The translations under genes were made by a program, and so were the position numbers. From positions 1 through 56,390 of the forward strand of contig NZ_BAYD01000065.1 of assembly GCF_000685075.1 (NCBI RefSeq): a DNA stretch of 56,390 nt, in the 5' to 3' direction. This DNA comes from Paraburkholderia oxyphila NBRC 105797 (GTDB lineage: Bacteria; Pseudomonadota; Gammaproteobacteria; Burkholderiales; Burkholderiaceae). Numbering within the stretch: the stretch's first letter is position 1; each line of letters begins with the position of its first letter. This document shows, in pieces, positions 16,515 through 24,966 of the stretch. The notes beneath the pieces are model-generated. The model was not told the origin of the DNA. It was given only the letters and a program-made list of their open reading frames with translations, and ran no database searches.

Positions 16515-18473
16515 ATGTTTTTGAACGACCAGGAGACAGCTACTGATCTGCTGTACTACGACGCAATCGCGAAGACGATCGTCAAACTGATCGGGAAAAC
16601 GCCCGACGTGCCAGTCACGATCGGTGTGCATGGCGACTGGGGGGCAGGGAAATCGAGCGTCCTCAAGATGCTGGAGGCATCGTTTGCCGGCGACGACCGG
16701 GTCGTCTGCCTGTGGTTTAACGGCTGGACATTCGAAGGCTTCGAGGACGCCAAGACGGTTGTCCTTGAAACCATTGTCGACGAACTTCGTCGTGCGCGAC
16801 CATTGTCCACCAAGGTGGCCGAGGCGGCGAAGAAGGTTCTCAAGCGAATCGACTGGTTAAAGCTCGCGCGAAAGGCTGGTGGGTTTGCCTTGACGGCGGC
16901 CACCGGCATACCGACCTTCGACCAAGTCACCGGGCTTTACCAGTTGGCAAAGAGCTTTATCGCAAAGCCTCAGGAGCATATCACCGCGGAAGACCTGAAA
17001 TCCGCCGCCGAGAAAGCCAGCGACTTCATCAAGGACGCGCCGGAGGAAAGCGATTACCTCCCGGAGCATATTCACGCCTTTCGCGAAGAGTTCAAGGAAC
17101 TGCTCGATGCCGCCGAAGTCGAGCGGCTCGTGGTTATCGTGGACGACCTAGACCGGTGTCTGCCGAAGACGGCAATCGCCACTCTGGAAGCCATCCGTCT
17201 ATTTCTCTTTGTCGAGCGGAGTGCATTTGTTATCGGTGCCGACGAACTGATGATCGAATACGCGGTCCGCGAGCACTTTCCCGACCTGCCTCCGAGCGCT
17301 GGGCCGGTAAGCTATGCGCGCAACTACCTTGAAAAGCTGATCCAGGTGCCTTTCCGGATTCCCGCACTCGGAGCTGCCGAGACACGGGTATACATAACAC
17401 TACTGCTCACCGAGAACGCGCTCGGCGCTGGCGATTTGCGGTTCGCTGCCCTGCTCTCGACGGCGCGCGAAGACATGAAGCGACCTTGGAAAAGTCAAGG
17501 CCTTGACCGGCGGACCGTTGAGGCGGCAATGAACAACTCGATGCCCCCGGAAGTGGATCAGGCCCTCATCATCAGCACACAGGTCACCCAGATCCTGAGC
17601 GAGGGCACGCGCGGCAATCCTCGCCAGATCAAACGCTTCTTGAATTCGCTTATGCTGCGGCAGGCCATCGCCGTTGAGCGTGGCTTCGGTGCCGACATCC
17701 TACGCCCGGTGCTCGCGAAGATCATGCTCGCGGAGCGTTTCTATCCCGACTTCTACGAGCAAATTGCCCGACTTGCCGCCAGTCACCCCGACGGCAAGCC
17801 AGAAGCCGTGCGCCAGTTCGAGGAACACGTGCGTAATCCCGCCGAGCAGGTCGACGAAGAAGGTGAACAGTCCGATGCGAAAAAACGCAAGTCCTCCGGT
17901 TTTGCCCCTCCGCAACCCGCTGCCGAGGTAGCAGAGTGGGACAAGAACCAGTGGGCACGCGGGTGGGCTGTAATCGAACCGTCCCTCTCCGGCGTTGATC
18001 TGCGCCCCTACGTTTTCGTCACGCGCGACAAGCGCAGTTCGCTGGGTGGTCTGGTCGCGGCCAGCCACCTTGAGGCACTCGTCGAAAAGCTCATGGGACC
18101 AACCCTGATGGTACGCGCTGCTCAAGACGAGATTGCGAAGCTCACTGCTCCCGAATCCGAAGAGGTGTTCGACGCGATCCGTGCTCGAATCATGCAGGAG
18201 GATAAGTTCTCCAGCAAACCAAAGGGAATCGACGGACTCGTGCAGCTCGTCAAGGTCCATCAAGGGCTGCAGCGCAAGGTGCTGGAATTCATGCGCGAGC
18301 TGCCTGTTGGGAAGCTTGGAACCTGGGCGCCTGCACGCTGGGGGGAGTGTCTGACCGATACTGCAGTTGTTAACGAGTTCCAGACGATGCTAAGGACATG
18401 GTCCGAACAGACAGAGAACAAACCTCTGCAGAAAGCAGCAGAAGGAATAACCAAAATGACGAAACGGAGCTGA
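16515..18473 (+). CDS. qatA: QatA, KAP-family P-loop NTPase of the Qat defence system
   Basis: 652 residues. Walker A GDWGAGKS lies at 40-47 and the KAP-type Walker B VVIVDDLDRC at 206-215, with WFNGWTFEG after strand 2, as in KAP NTPases. A helical insertion with hydrophobic stretches near 120-150 (GGFALTAATG, LYQLAKSFI) is in the place where KAP proteins often carry membrane helices. GNPRQIKRFLNSL (~375) is the conserved sensor-2-like KAP motif. It provides the ATPase of the four-protein anti-phage system. The start has a GGGGGAG site; the stop is 4 nt before qatB. The family is confirmed by the three following genes. Confidence 0.92.
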   Translation: MFLNDQETATDLLYYDAIAKTIVKLIGKTPDVPVTIGVHGDWGAGKSSVLKMLEASFAGDDRVVCLWFNGWTFEGFEDAKTVVLETIVDELRRARPLSTKVAEAAKKVLKRIDWLKLARKAGGFALTAATGIPTFDQVTGLYQLAKSFIAKPQEHITAEDLKSAAEKASDFIKDAPEESDYLPEHIHAFREEFKELLDAAEVERLVVIVDDLDRCLPKTAIATLEAIRLFLFVERSAFVIGADELMIEYAVREHFPDLPPSAGPVSYARNYLEKLIQVPFRIPALGAAETRVYITLLLTENALGAGDLRFAALLSTAREDMKRPWKSQGLDRRTVEAAMNNSMPPEVDQALIISTQVTQILSEGTRGNPRQIKRFLNSLMLRQAIAVERGFGADILRPVLAKIMLAERFYPDFYEQIARLAASHPDGKPEAVRQFEEHVRNPAEQVDEEGEQSDAKKRKSSGFAPPQPAAEVAEWDKNQWARGWAVIEPSLSGVDLRPYVFVTRDKRSSLGGLVAASHLEALVEKLMGPTLMVRAAQDEIAKLTAPESEEVFDAIRARIMQEDKFSSKPKGIDGLVQLVKVHQGLQRKVLEFMRELPVGKLGTWAPARWGECLTDTAVVNEFQTMLRTWSEQTENKPLQKAAEGITKMTKRS

Positions 18474-18477
18474 AGCG

Positions 18478-19353
18478 ATGGGCACATCCAAAGCCTATGG
18501 TGGCCCCGCAAGCGGTCTTGTTCCCTCGTTCGTCGATGACCCAACGCCGCCAGCCATGCCTGCACCTGAGGTCAATCCGCCAACCGCACCCCAGCCAACC
18601 ACACAGCCCACCGACCCGACGACTACGGCCGCGCCTGTTGTACAACCGGCTCCACAGCATTCTGACATGACAGGTGGCGGCGCGCTCGGTAGTGCACGCG
18701 GTAGCTTTTCGCGCTTTGTGCGAACGGGCAGTAGCAGTTCGCTCGGCGGCGCCGTCGCCCGCTACGTCCGCAATGGGACTGGTGGTGCTGCGCGTGCCGG
18801 TCGACGGATGGGAGCATCTCGCTCTGCGGCCCGTGGGCTGCTCGGCATGGTTCGAGATGTACAGCGTATAGGGGCAGCCGAGGCGCTGCGTCGGCTCAAC
18901 CTCGAGGGAATGGCCGGGCAACCCGCGACCGACGTCTTCGTGTCACTCTTGGAGTTCATCTGCCCGCCAGGAGGCACAGTGGACGAAGGCGTCGCCCGCC
19001 AAGCTATGCTGGAGGCTATCGGCGATCTGGCCGATGCCGACGTTGGCAGCTTCGATACACTCACCCGCGAGCAGTTGCAGGACTTTTTTCTAGATTTCGT
19101 CGTCCGCTCGATCGAAGGGCGAGTGATGGCCGACATCGGCAAGCGCGGCATAAATCTCCCCGATGACGTGTCCGCCGTTCAGGACACACAGGACCAGTTG
19201 CATGACTTCGTCGAAGGGGCTACGCGAGGGCAGTTGGCAGGCCGCCTGACCGGCCTAGAAAACCTGTCCGACCAAGAACTCGACACAGTGGTCACCCATA
19301 TCTACGAAACAGCGTTCGAACTGGTCGCAGCAGCCGGAGAGGCAGCAACATGA
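18478..19353 (+). CDS. qatB: QatB, defence system protein
   Basis: 291 residues. It starts with MGTSKAYGGP, the typical QatB opening, then a long Pro/Thr-rich linker (about 15-60), a Gly/Arg/Ser-rich stretch (65-125) and a helical C-terminal domain (from about RDVQRIGAAEALRRLNLE). Biochemical function is not known, but qatB is needed for Qat activity. It starts 4 nt after qatA and overlaps qatC by ATGA, so translation is coupled. Confidence 0.88.
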   Translation: MGTSKAYGGPASGLVPSFVDDPTPPAMPAPEVNPPTAPQPTTQPTDPTTTAAPVVQPAPQHSDMTGGGALGSARGSFSRFVRTGSSSSLGGAVARYVRNGTGGAARAGRRMGASRSAARGLLGMVRDVQRIGAAEALRRLNLEGMAGQPATDVFVSLLEFICPPGGTVDEGVARQAMLEAIGDLADADVGSFDTLTREQLQDFFLDFVVRSIEGRVMADIGKRGINLPDDVSAVQDTQDQLHDFVEGATRGQLAGRLTGLENLSDQELDTVVTHIYETAFELVAAAGEAAT

Positions 19354-20723
19354 GACATCACAGCATCGTCGCACGACTTGGCCCGGCAGATTCGGCTCCG
19401 GTTGAATTGAGCCGCAATGATACGCAGAATACCGGCATCAATTTTATCGAGGGCGAGCGTCGCCTCGGCTATGGACTCGGCCACGCACTCGAGCAACTCG
19501 CCCTATTAGGGCTTCGCCCGTCCGAAACAGCCGTGGATCTTGCATTGCTGGCCGCCACAGTTACCGCGGCCGATACCCGCATTTCCCGGACGGAGAACTC
19601 GCAGGACGCGTGGACCCGGGAAATCGACTTGCACCTGCCGGTCCATGATCCGGAGCGCTGGACACACCTCACGCGACTAATCAAAACCACGCTGAACTTC
19701 CTGACAGGGGATCGTTGGGCAGTCTACTTCCGTCCACGCCCACCGGGCTTCGACGAACTGGCGCCGCAACCTGCCCAGTTGCGCCTAGTGGAGCCGACAT
19801 CCGTGTGCCTCTTCTCTGGGGGGCTCGACAGTTTCATCGGTGCAATCGACCTGCTGGCGAGCGCGCAGTCACCGCTGCTCGTGAGCCACTACTGGGATGG
19901 CATCACCAGTACGCATCAGACTCACTGCGCTCAAGCGCTGGCACACCAATATCCTGACGCCGACTTTCGGCATATCCGTGCGCGCGTCGGCTTCCCGACC
20001 GATACGGTGGACGGAGGCCACGTCGAGGATACCCTGCGGGGCCGCTCTTTCCTGTTCTTTTCGCTTGCCGCGATGGCTGCGGATTCAGCGGGTGGAGAGA
20101 TGGTCGTGCATGTGCCGGAAAACGGATTGATCTCGCTGAACGTGCCACTCGATCCGCTGCGCCTAGGTGCCTTGAGCACCCGTACGACCCATCCATACTA
20201 TATGGCGCGTTTCGATGACCTGTTGCGTGGCCTTGGGCTGACCGTCCACCTGGACAATCCCTACGCCTTCATGACGAAGGGGCAGATGGCTGTACAGTGT
20301 GCTGATCAGGATTTCCTTCGGCGCGAGGCGGAAAACACCATGTCATGCTCTTCACCGGGAAGCCGACGCTACGATCCCGATCCGGAAGAGCGCCTGCCAA
20401 AGCATTGCGGTCGTTGCGTGCCATGTCTAATCCGGCGCGCGGCCATCCGCGAAGCCATGGAGTCCGATAGCACGCCGTATCGCATTGCCGATCTGCGTGC
20501 ACAGGTACTCAACACCAACAAGGCTGAGGGCAAGGATATACGTTCCTTCCAGCTAGCGCTTTTACGACTTTCTCAGAAACCAGGTCGAGCACGGTTCGAC
20601 ATCCATCGCCCCGGCCCCTTGATCGATCACCCCGAACGGCTGGCAGACTATGAAGCGGTCTACGTGGCCGGGCTGCGGGAGGTTGGACGACTCCTGAACG
20701 GTGTACGGGCGGAGCCGCTATGA
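19350..20723 (+). CDS. qatC: QatC, QueC-like PP-loop ATPase
   Basis: 457 residues. After a ~145-residue Qat-specific N-terminal region comes the PP-loop SGGLDS (156-161) shared with QueC, the 7-cyano-7-deazaguanine synthase. The four zinc-ligand cysteines of QueC are also kept: Cys333, Cys353, Cys356 and Cys359 (KHCGRCVPC). QatC may modify a protein or nucleic acid by a QueC-like adenylation; the true substrate in Qat is not settled. It overlaps both neighbours by 4 nt. Confidence 0.92.
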   Translation: MRHHSIVARLGPADSAPVELSRNDTQNTGINFIEGERRLGYGLGHALEQLALLGLRPSETAVDLALLAATVTAADTRISRTENSQDAWTREIDLHLPVHDPERWTHLTRLIKTTLNFLTGDRWAVYFRPRPPGFDELAPQPAQLRLVEPTSVCLFSGGLDSFIGAIDLLASAQSPLLVSHYWDGITSTHQTHCAQALAHQYPDADFRHIRARVGFPTDTVDGGHVEDTLRGRSFLFFSLAAMAADSAGGEMVVHVPENGLISLNVPLDPLRLGALSTRTTHPYYMARFDDLLRGLGLTVHLDNPYAFMTKGQMAVQCADQDFLRREAENTMSCSSPGSRRYDPDPEERLPKHCGRCVPCLIRRAAIREAMESDSTPYRIADLRAQVLNTNKAEGKDIRSFQLALLRLSQKPGRARFDIHRPGPLIDHPERLADYEAVYVAGLREVGRLLNGVRAEPL

Positions 20724-21481
20724 CAGCGACAGGATCAAAGCCGCAATGGATAGACTTCCATTGCCACCTGGATCTCTACCCAGACCACGAGGCGCTGATC
20801 GCAGAGTGCGACCGTGAACGTGTGGCGACGCTAGCCGTCACGACGACACCTAAAGCCTGGCCTCGGAATCGTGATCTAACGCTGAACTCTACACATGTGC
20901 GTGTGGCGCTCGGACTACATCCACAGCTCGTCGCCGAACGTGAGAGCGAGCTCGCAATACTCGAGCGCTATCTGCCCGAGGCACGCTACGTCGGGGAAAT
21001 TGGACTGGATGCTGGGCCACGTTTCTATCGCAGCTTCGCGGCACAGCAACGCGTCTTCGATCGCATACTGCGAGCCTGCGCCGAACACGGTGACAAGATC
21101 CTGTCGATCCATAGCGTGCGCTCAGTGGGCAAGGTCCTCGCGCACCTTGAGCAGGCTCTGCCCGTCGACCGCGGTCGGGTCGTCCTGCACTGGTTCACCG
21201 GGACCGCGGCCGAAGCGCGGCGAGCTGTCGAGATGGGCTGCTACTTTTCCATTAACAGCGAGATGCTCCGCTCGCCCAAACATCGAAAATTGGTCAGCGA
21301 ACTCCCGCTGGAGCGGCTTCTCACTGAGACCGATGGGCCATTTGTCCTTAATGACGACCGCCCGGCTCGACCACGGGATGTCGTTGGGACGGTAGCGGAA
21401 CTTGCCACTTTGTTTGGCATGCCCACGCCAGCGATCGCCAACCAGTTGCTCAACAGTCTGAAGCAATTGGTAAGCAGCTAA
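20720..21481 (+). CDS. qatD: QatD, TatD-family metal-dependent nuclease
   Basis: 253 residues. The HxH metal site is His14/His16 (DFHCHLD), the bridging Glu is in GEIGLDAG (Glu93), and later ligands are in SIHSV, VLHWFTG and the TETDGPF motif, so the complete TatD amidohydrolase-fold site is present. It is the effector-like nuclease of Qat. It starts with an ATGA overlap with qatC and ends the operon; a convergent Xre gene follows 76 bp later. Confidence 0.92.
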   Translation: MTATGSKPQWIDFHCHLDLYPDHEALIAECDRERVATLAVTTTPKAWPRNRDLTLNSTHVRVALGLHPQLVAERESELAILERYLPEARYVGEIGLDAGPRFYRSFAAQQRVFDRILRACAEHGDKILSIHSVRSVGKVLAHLEQALPVDRGRVVLHWFTGTAAEARRAVEMGCYFSINSEMLRSPKHRKLVSELPLERLLTETDGPFVLNDDRPARPRDVVGTVAELATLFGMPTPAIANQLLNSLKQLVSS

Positions 21482-21557
21482 CCTGAGCACCGCGACATGG
21501 GTGCCCGACCGTAGAGGATATCGCGCTGATAGTCGCCATCGCGCTTTGTAAGGCCGG

Positions 21558-21881
21558 CTACGAACCGGACTCCAATGCCCGCGCAAGCGCCAGAAGATCG
21601 GCTCTTTTTCGTTTCGGAAGCCTGCCAAATGCCAGGATTAGCTGGGCAAGTTCAGGGTCTTCAGCATAGAGAAAGGCCACTGGCACATGGAGCATCGCCG
21701 CAAGACAAATTGCGAATGTGTAATCGACTTTGTGAATGCCCAGTTCATAGCGGTTGATGCGGGTGCTCGCAACGAACGGAGCCAGACCCGCCTCTATTCC
21801 AAGTTGCTTCTGCGACAGCCCCGCCACCAGGCGAGCCTCTTTCAGTCGCGCTCCAAAAATAGAAGATGACGCCGCAGACAT
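21558..21881 (-). CDS. Xre/Cro-family transcriptional regulator
   Basis: 107 residues. The N-terminal HTH is clear: LKEARLVAGLSQKQLGIEAGL...INRYELGIHKVDYTFAICLAAMLHVPVAFLYAED. The C-terminal ~30 residues (LPKRKRADLLALARALES) form a short helix. This is a single-domain autorepressor type. The perfect palindrome at 21933-21965, about 50 bp upstream of the ATG, is its probable operator. It could control itself and a divergent transcript through the frameshifted gene at 22094; a link to the convergent qat operon is unproven. Confidence 0.85.
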   Translation of the reverse strand: MSAASSSIFGARLKEARLVAGLSQKQLGIEAGLAPFVASTRINRYELGIHKVDYTFAICLAAMLHVPVAFLYAEDPELAQLILAFGRLPKRKRADLLALARALESGS

Positions 21882-21932
21882 TCGCTGGTAGCTCGGTACA
21901 TACGAAACTACGAATATCGTTGCAAAGCGTCT

Positions 21933-21965
21933 GCTTAGATACTACGATTATCGTAGTATCTAAGC
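21933..21965. promoter_or_regulatory. Perfect 33-bp palindrome, probable Xre operator
   Basis: Two 16-bp arms (21933-21948, 21950-21965) match perfectly around one central base, with core ACTACGAT/ATCGTAGT. A weaker related site (ACTACGA-AT-ATCGTTG) lies at 21907-21922, nearer the regulator gene. Two spaced sites of one motif suit cooperative autorepression. Confidence 0.75.
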
Positions 21966-22093
21966 GCGACTCGACGGTACTTGAAGCGCCCCACGGGGCA
22001 CCGCCTGGGACGCGTGCCGCTTCAGGGCGGTTTCTGCACGACCACGGCCCGGCGCCCTTCACGCTCAACGCCCGGAAACGCAGGAAGCGAAAA

Positions 22094-22584
22094 ATGCAGG
22101 ACAAGCGACTGCCCACCAACATCAGCATCGACCTCAACGAACAGGATTGCGGCCGCCTGCGCCTGCTCAACGGCGAGTTGGCGCAGGCAGAACAGTGGAT
22201 CCTCGCCGCAGCAGCGAAATGGTCGCGGCGTACGACCTCGCTACCGCCCAGACCCGTCACACTGACCGGCTGGACAAAGACGTGGAACTTATCGCTACCG
22301 TATTGGCCCTGCTCCGGAACGATCACCCTGATTTTGACCCCGGGCACCATAGTGTTGTGACACGAATCGATATCCCTATCCTGCCCGCAACCCTTCGTGA
22401 GGAGGATGTCCATTGCAATGGCACACGAGCGGCCTGGCCGTTTCGGGATCGCCGCGAAAACTGGTGTGCATCGTTTCTGGAGCTATACGAACGCGCACTG
22501 CAGAAGGACATAGCGAAAGTGCTGAGCATCGGTACGGTATGTATCGACATCGCACTGATACAACAACAACTGCGCTCGTGGTAG
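22094..22584 (+). pseudogene. Small element gene of unknown function, apparently frameshifted
   Basis: The frame from ATG 22094 is protein-like for ~40 codons (LPTNISIDLNEQDCGRLRLL to AEQWILAAAA), then turns to nonsense. Sense continues in another frame from about 22210 (EMVAAYDLATAQ, DKDVELIATVLALL, later FLELYERALQKDI) to the stop at 22584. A single-base indel near 22210-22220 joins the two into a ~160-residue protein. I do not recognise the family. It lies divergent to the Xre gene, beyond its operator, and might be the regulated partner. Confidence 0.38.
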
Positions 22585-22728
22585 ACGAGCGGCACGCTAA
22601 CCACCAGTCATCTTTTCTAACCCTTCATGGCATTCGCATGGGCACGCGTCTATATTGCTTGGAAGGGATATTGAGGCTATGTGTTTTTCTCGAATTCCGC
22701 GCACTCACGTTTCATAGGAGAACGTCAT

Positions 22729-23157
22729 ATGGCTCTGCTGAAACTTGTCGTCGTTGTCGGCATTCTTCTTGTTACTGCCAGGGCAATCCGGTTATGCGGT
22801 CGCCACTGCCGGCATCGTTTCGGCCACAGCTTTTTCACTGCGCGCGGATTCTGGCTCGCCGCCATCGCAATCAATTTCCTCTGGTGGGGATACTATGCGT
22901 GGGCGACAGCTGGACTCCATCACGCGCAACCGTCGGGAGGACTAGCCCTGATGGCTCTGGGTATCGCCGCAGCGGGCTGGTTGATCTATGAAAACGTTCA
23001 CGCAACAAACGCCCTCTACGGCGTCGTCGGCTCGTCTCTCCAGTTCGTGCTGTTTTTTCCGGTGGCACTCTACGGCCTGCCGCTCCTCGCGATCGCCCTG
23101 ATTTTCCTGCTCTTCGCAACCTACAAAGGCGCGCCCGTTTGGCTCATCGATCTGTGA
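22729..23157 (+). CDS. Small multi-pass inner-membrane protein
   Basis: 142 residues with four hydrophobic segments: about 2-17 (ALLKLVVVVGILLVTA), 38-60 (ARGFWLAAIAINFLWWGYYAW), 68-85 and 95-125 (a long one, perhaps two helices). ATG 22729 is chosen for its AGGAG site 8 nt upstream; the open frame reaches back to 22681. I do not recognise the family. Position between a regulator and the end of the transfer operon suggests an entry-exclusion or transfer accessory role, but this is conjecture. Confidence 0.6.
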   Translation: MALLKLVVVVGILLVTARAIRLCGRHCRHRFGHSFFTARGFWLAAIAINFLWWGYYAWATAGLHHAQPSGGLALMALGIAAAGWLIYENVHATNALYGVVGSSLQFVLFFPVALYGLPLLAIALIFLLFATYKGAPVWLIDL

Positions 23158-23406
23158 ACAGCCTGCAATTGATAACAAACGGGCCTGCATGCTCCGCGCG
23201 GTTTCGCTGCGTCTTACGCGAGCACAACCTTCATACCGATCGTAACTTCAACGTCATCTTCGCGAGCGCACGATGACGGATGCACGGTGATGCGAGACGC
23301 ATCACTCAAGACTAGCCCATAGAGCCTGTCGCGGTACGTAGATGCTGATACCGGACTGCGCGTCGCTCACTTCGCCCATTAGAAGGCTATGTTCGCCTTG
23401 ACCGCA

Positions 23407-24420
23407 CTAGCATTCAATGTCTGGGTCGGGCCCGACAAGCTTACTATCGCGCTCTGGCGCCGTTCGATGCTCGCGCGTTGGTGCAGGATCCCGCCTCATG
23501 TCGGGGACAACGGCGTTCCTCTGGATCGGCATCGCACGCACGAACTCCACGATGCCGACGGCCATCGCGCGGTCCGCACCGGCTGGGGACGCGGCCACTG
23601 TCCGCGCCACCTCCCGCCACGCTGCAAATGCCCTGTCGTGAGCCTGCCACCCAGCCTGCCGCTGCTTTTCGTTCACCACGGCGGACCAGTACTTTGGTGT
23701 TTCGCCACGCTCCACCATATGCCTGACACCCTGAACGGGATACCGTCGTGTCTCGCCACGCACCCGTCGGGGCGTCGCATTTGCGTCCACCCCGTTCGCG
23801 CGCAGCTGCTCCGCGAACCGCTCGCGCCAGCGCCGCAGATCCTGCTTTCGCGGATTCAGACGCCGGCCATCCGGTCCACGCACCTGCACGCTCAGGTGAA
23901 CATGCGGGTGTGCCTCGTCATCATGGGCGGCAAACACATAGGCGCGCCCATCCCCAAACTCGACGGCCGCAAAATCCCGTGCGGCGTCCCGCACGGCCTG
24001 ACGGTTCGTACCAGGAGGCATCGACAGCAGGATGTTGAATACCTCGCGGCGGGCACTCGTTTCTGGGATCCCCCATCCGCCGAATTGCCAGGTTTGCACG
24101 AGATCAAGTACCGCTTCGGCTCCTGCGATCCGGTCCCCGTTCTGGTCTTCCAGCTCCACCTGACCGTTTCGGGAAATATAACGAAGATGCCGGCGCACCG
24201 CGCCGATACCCTGCGCGCCCGATGCCTTGTTCGTGATCTTGATCATCACCTCCGGCGTGCGCCTGAGCGTACGCGCCAGTTGCTCACGCATACGCGCAGC
24301 CTCGTCGCCCAAGCTCGCCTGCGAGAGGCGCTGTGTGCGCGCGTGCCTGAACGGTTCCTGAAACAACCGGTCACCCCAGTTCAGAAGCATCGCATCGATG
24401 TAGACTTTCGGATAAGGCAT
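23407..24420 (-). CDS. Relaxase (MOBP-type mobilisation nuclease)
   Basis: 337 residues. The N-terminal domain carries RHLRYISRNGQ (candidate catalytic Tyr, motif I region) and the three-His motif DDEAHPHVHLSVQ (motif III) typical of MOBP/VirD2-like relaxases, which nick oriT and stay bound to the strand they carry through the coupling protein. The remainder is basic and helical without a helicase domain. ATG 24420 is chosen because it lies one base after the mobC stop; the frame reaches 24450. It is the last gene of the long transfer operon. Confidence 0.85.
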   Translation of the reverse strand: MPYPKVYIDAMLLNWGDRLFQEPFRHARTQRLSQASLGDEAARMREQLARTLRRTPEVMIKITNKASGAQGIGAVRRHLRYISRNGQVELEDQNGDRIAGAEAVLDLVQTWQFGGWGIPETSARREVFNILLSMPPGTNRQAVRDAARDFAAVEFGDGRAYVFAAHDDEAHPHVHLSVQVRGPDGRRLNPRKQDLRRWRERFAEQLRANGVDANATPRRVRGETRRYPVQGVRHMVERGETPKYWSAVVNEKQRQAGWQAHDRAFAAWREVARTVAASPAGADRAMAVGIVEFVRAMPIQRNAVVPDMRRDPAPTREHRTAPERDSKLVGPDPDIEC

Positions 24421-24421
24421 G

Positions 24422-24958
24422 TCACCGGCTCCATCGATCCAGGTTCGCACGCATCACAGCCGCCACGACACGCAGATGCGCGTCGATCACTCCACGGATG
24501 GCCTCGATATCCCCGTTTCTGTCCCGTCCGGCACGTGGTATTTGATCGCCACGGACAAGCTGCCCGAGCCACCGGCTGATCGAAGCGAGCTGCAGGTTGG
24601 AATCCGACAGCAGCCGCATCTCCCGCACGCCGAGCTGGGGTTCGTGCATCAACTGCGCACGGATCAGCGCAACGATCCAGCGGTTAGCGCTCAGGCCTGA
24701 CGCCTCTGCGCGCAACCCAACCGCCTCAAGTTCGGCAGCCGTCAGCCTGAGTTCGATCCGGGTACGAGGATCACCGACAGCACTCCAACGGACGTCCGCG
24801 TCTATCCCTGGATCACCATCGCCAGCGTCTGCGCGCAACGCGGCGGCCACCAGTTGTCGCGCGCCCTCACCAACGGTCAAGCCCCTGCGCACGCACCAGC
24901 GATCCCAATCCCGTCGCATGCCACCAAGCTCGACACACAGGCGATCGCGCACACGCAT
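24422..24958 (-). CDS. mobC: MobC-like relaxosome accessory protein
   Basis: 178 residues. The C-terminal half has the MobC pattern: RIELRLTAAELEAVGLRAEASGLSANRWIVALIRAQL, then LSDSNLQLASISRWLGQLVR, in which a ribbon-helix-helix-like stretch precedes a helix that binds relaxase or oriT. The N-terminal ~60 residues are a second helical piece (MRRDWDRWCVRRGLTVGEGARQLV). It lies immediately ahead of the relaxase and 8 nt after the LPD7 gene. Confidence 0.75.
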   Translation of the reverse strand: MRVRDRLCVELGGMRRDWDRWCVRRGLTVGEGARQLVAAALRADAGDGDPGIDADVRWSAVGDPRTRIELRLTAAELEAVGLRAEASGLSANRWIVALIRAQLMHEPQLGVREMRLLSDSNLQLASISRWLGQLVRGDQIPRAGRDRNGDIEAIRGVIDAHLRVVAAVMRANLDRWSR

Positions 24959-24966
24959 GACAGCTC

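Noticed and set aside
16217..16546. 109-codon frame overlapping the qatA start
   Set aside because: Only the first ~30 residues look like protein and there is no family match; at best a remnant.
23190..23385. Minus-strand frame with protein-like end (RLYGLVLSDASRITVHPSS)
   Set aside because: Too short, with a stop just upstream and no recognisable family; possibly a decayed gene.
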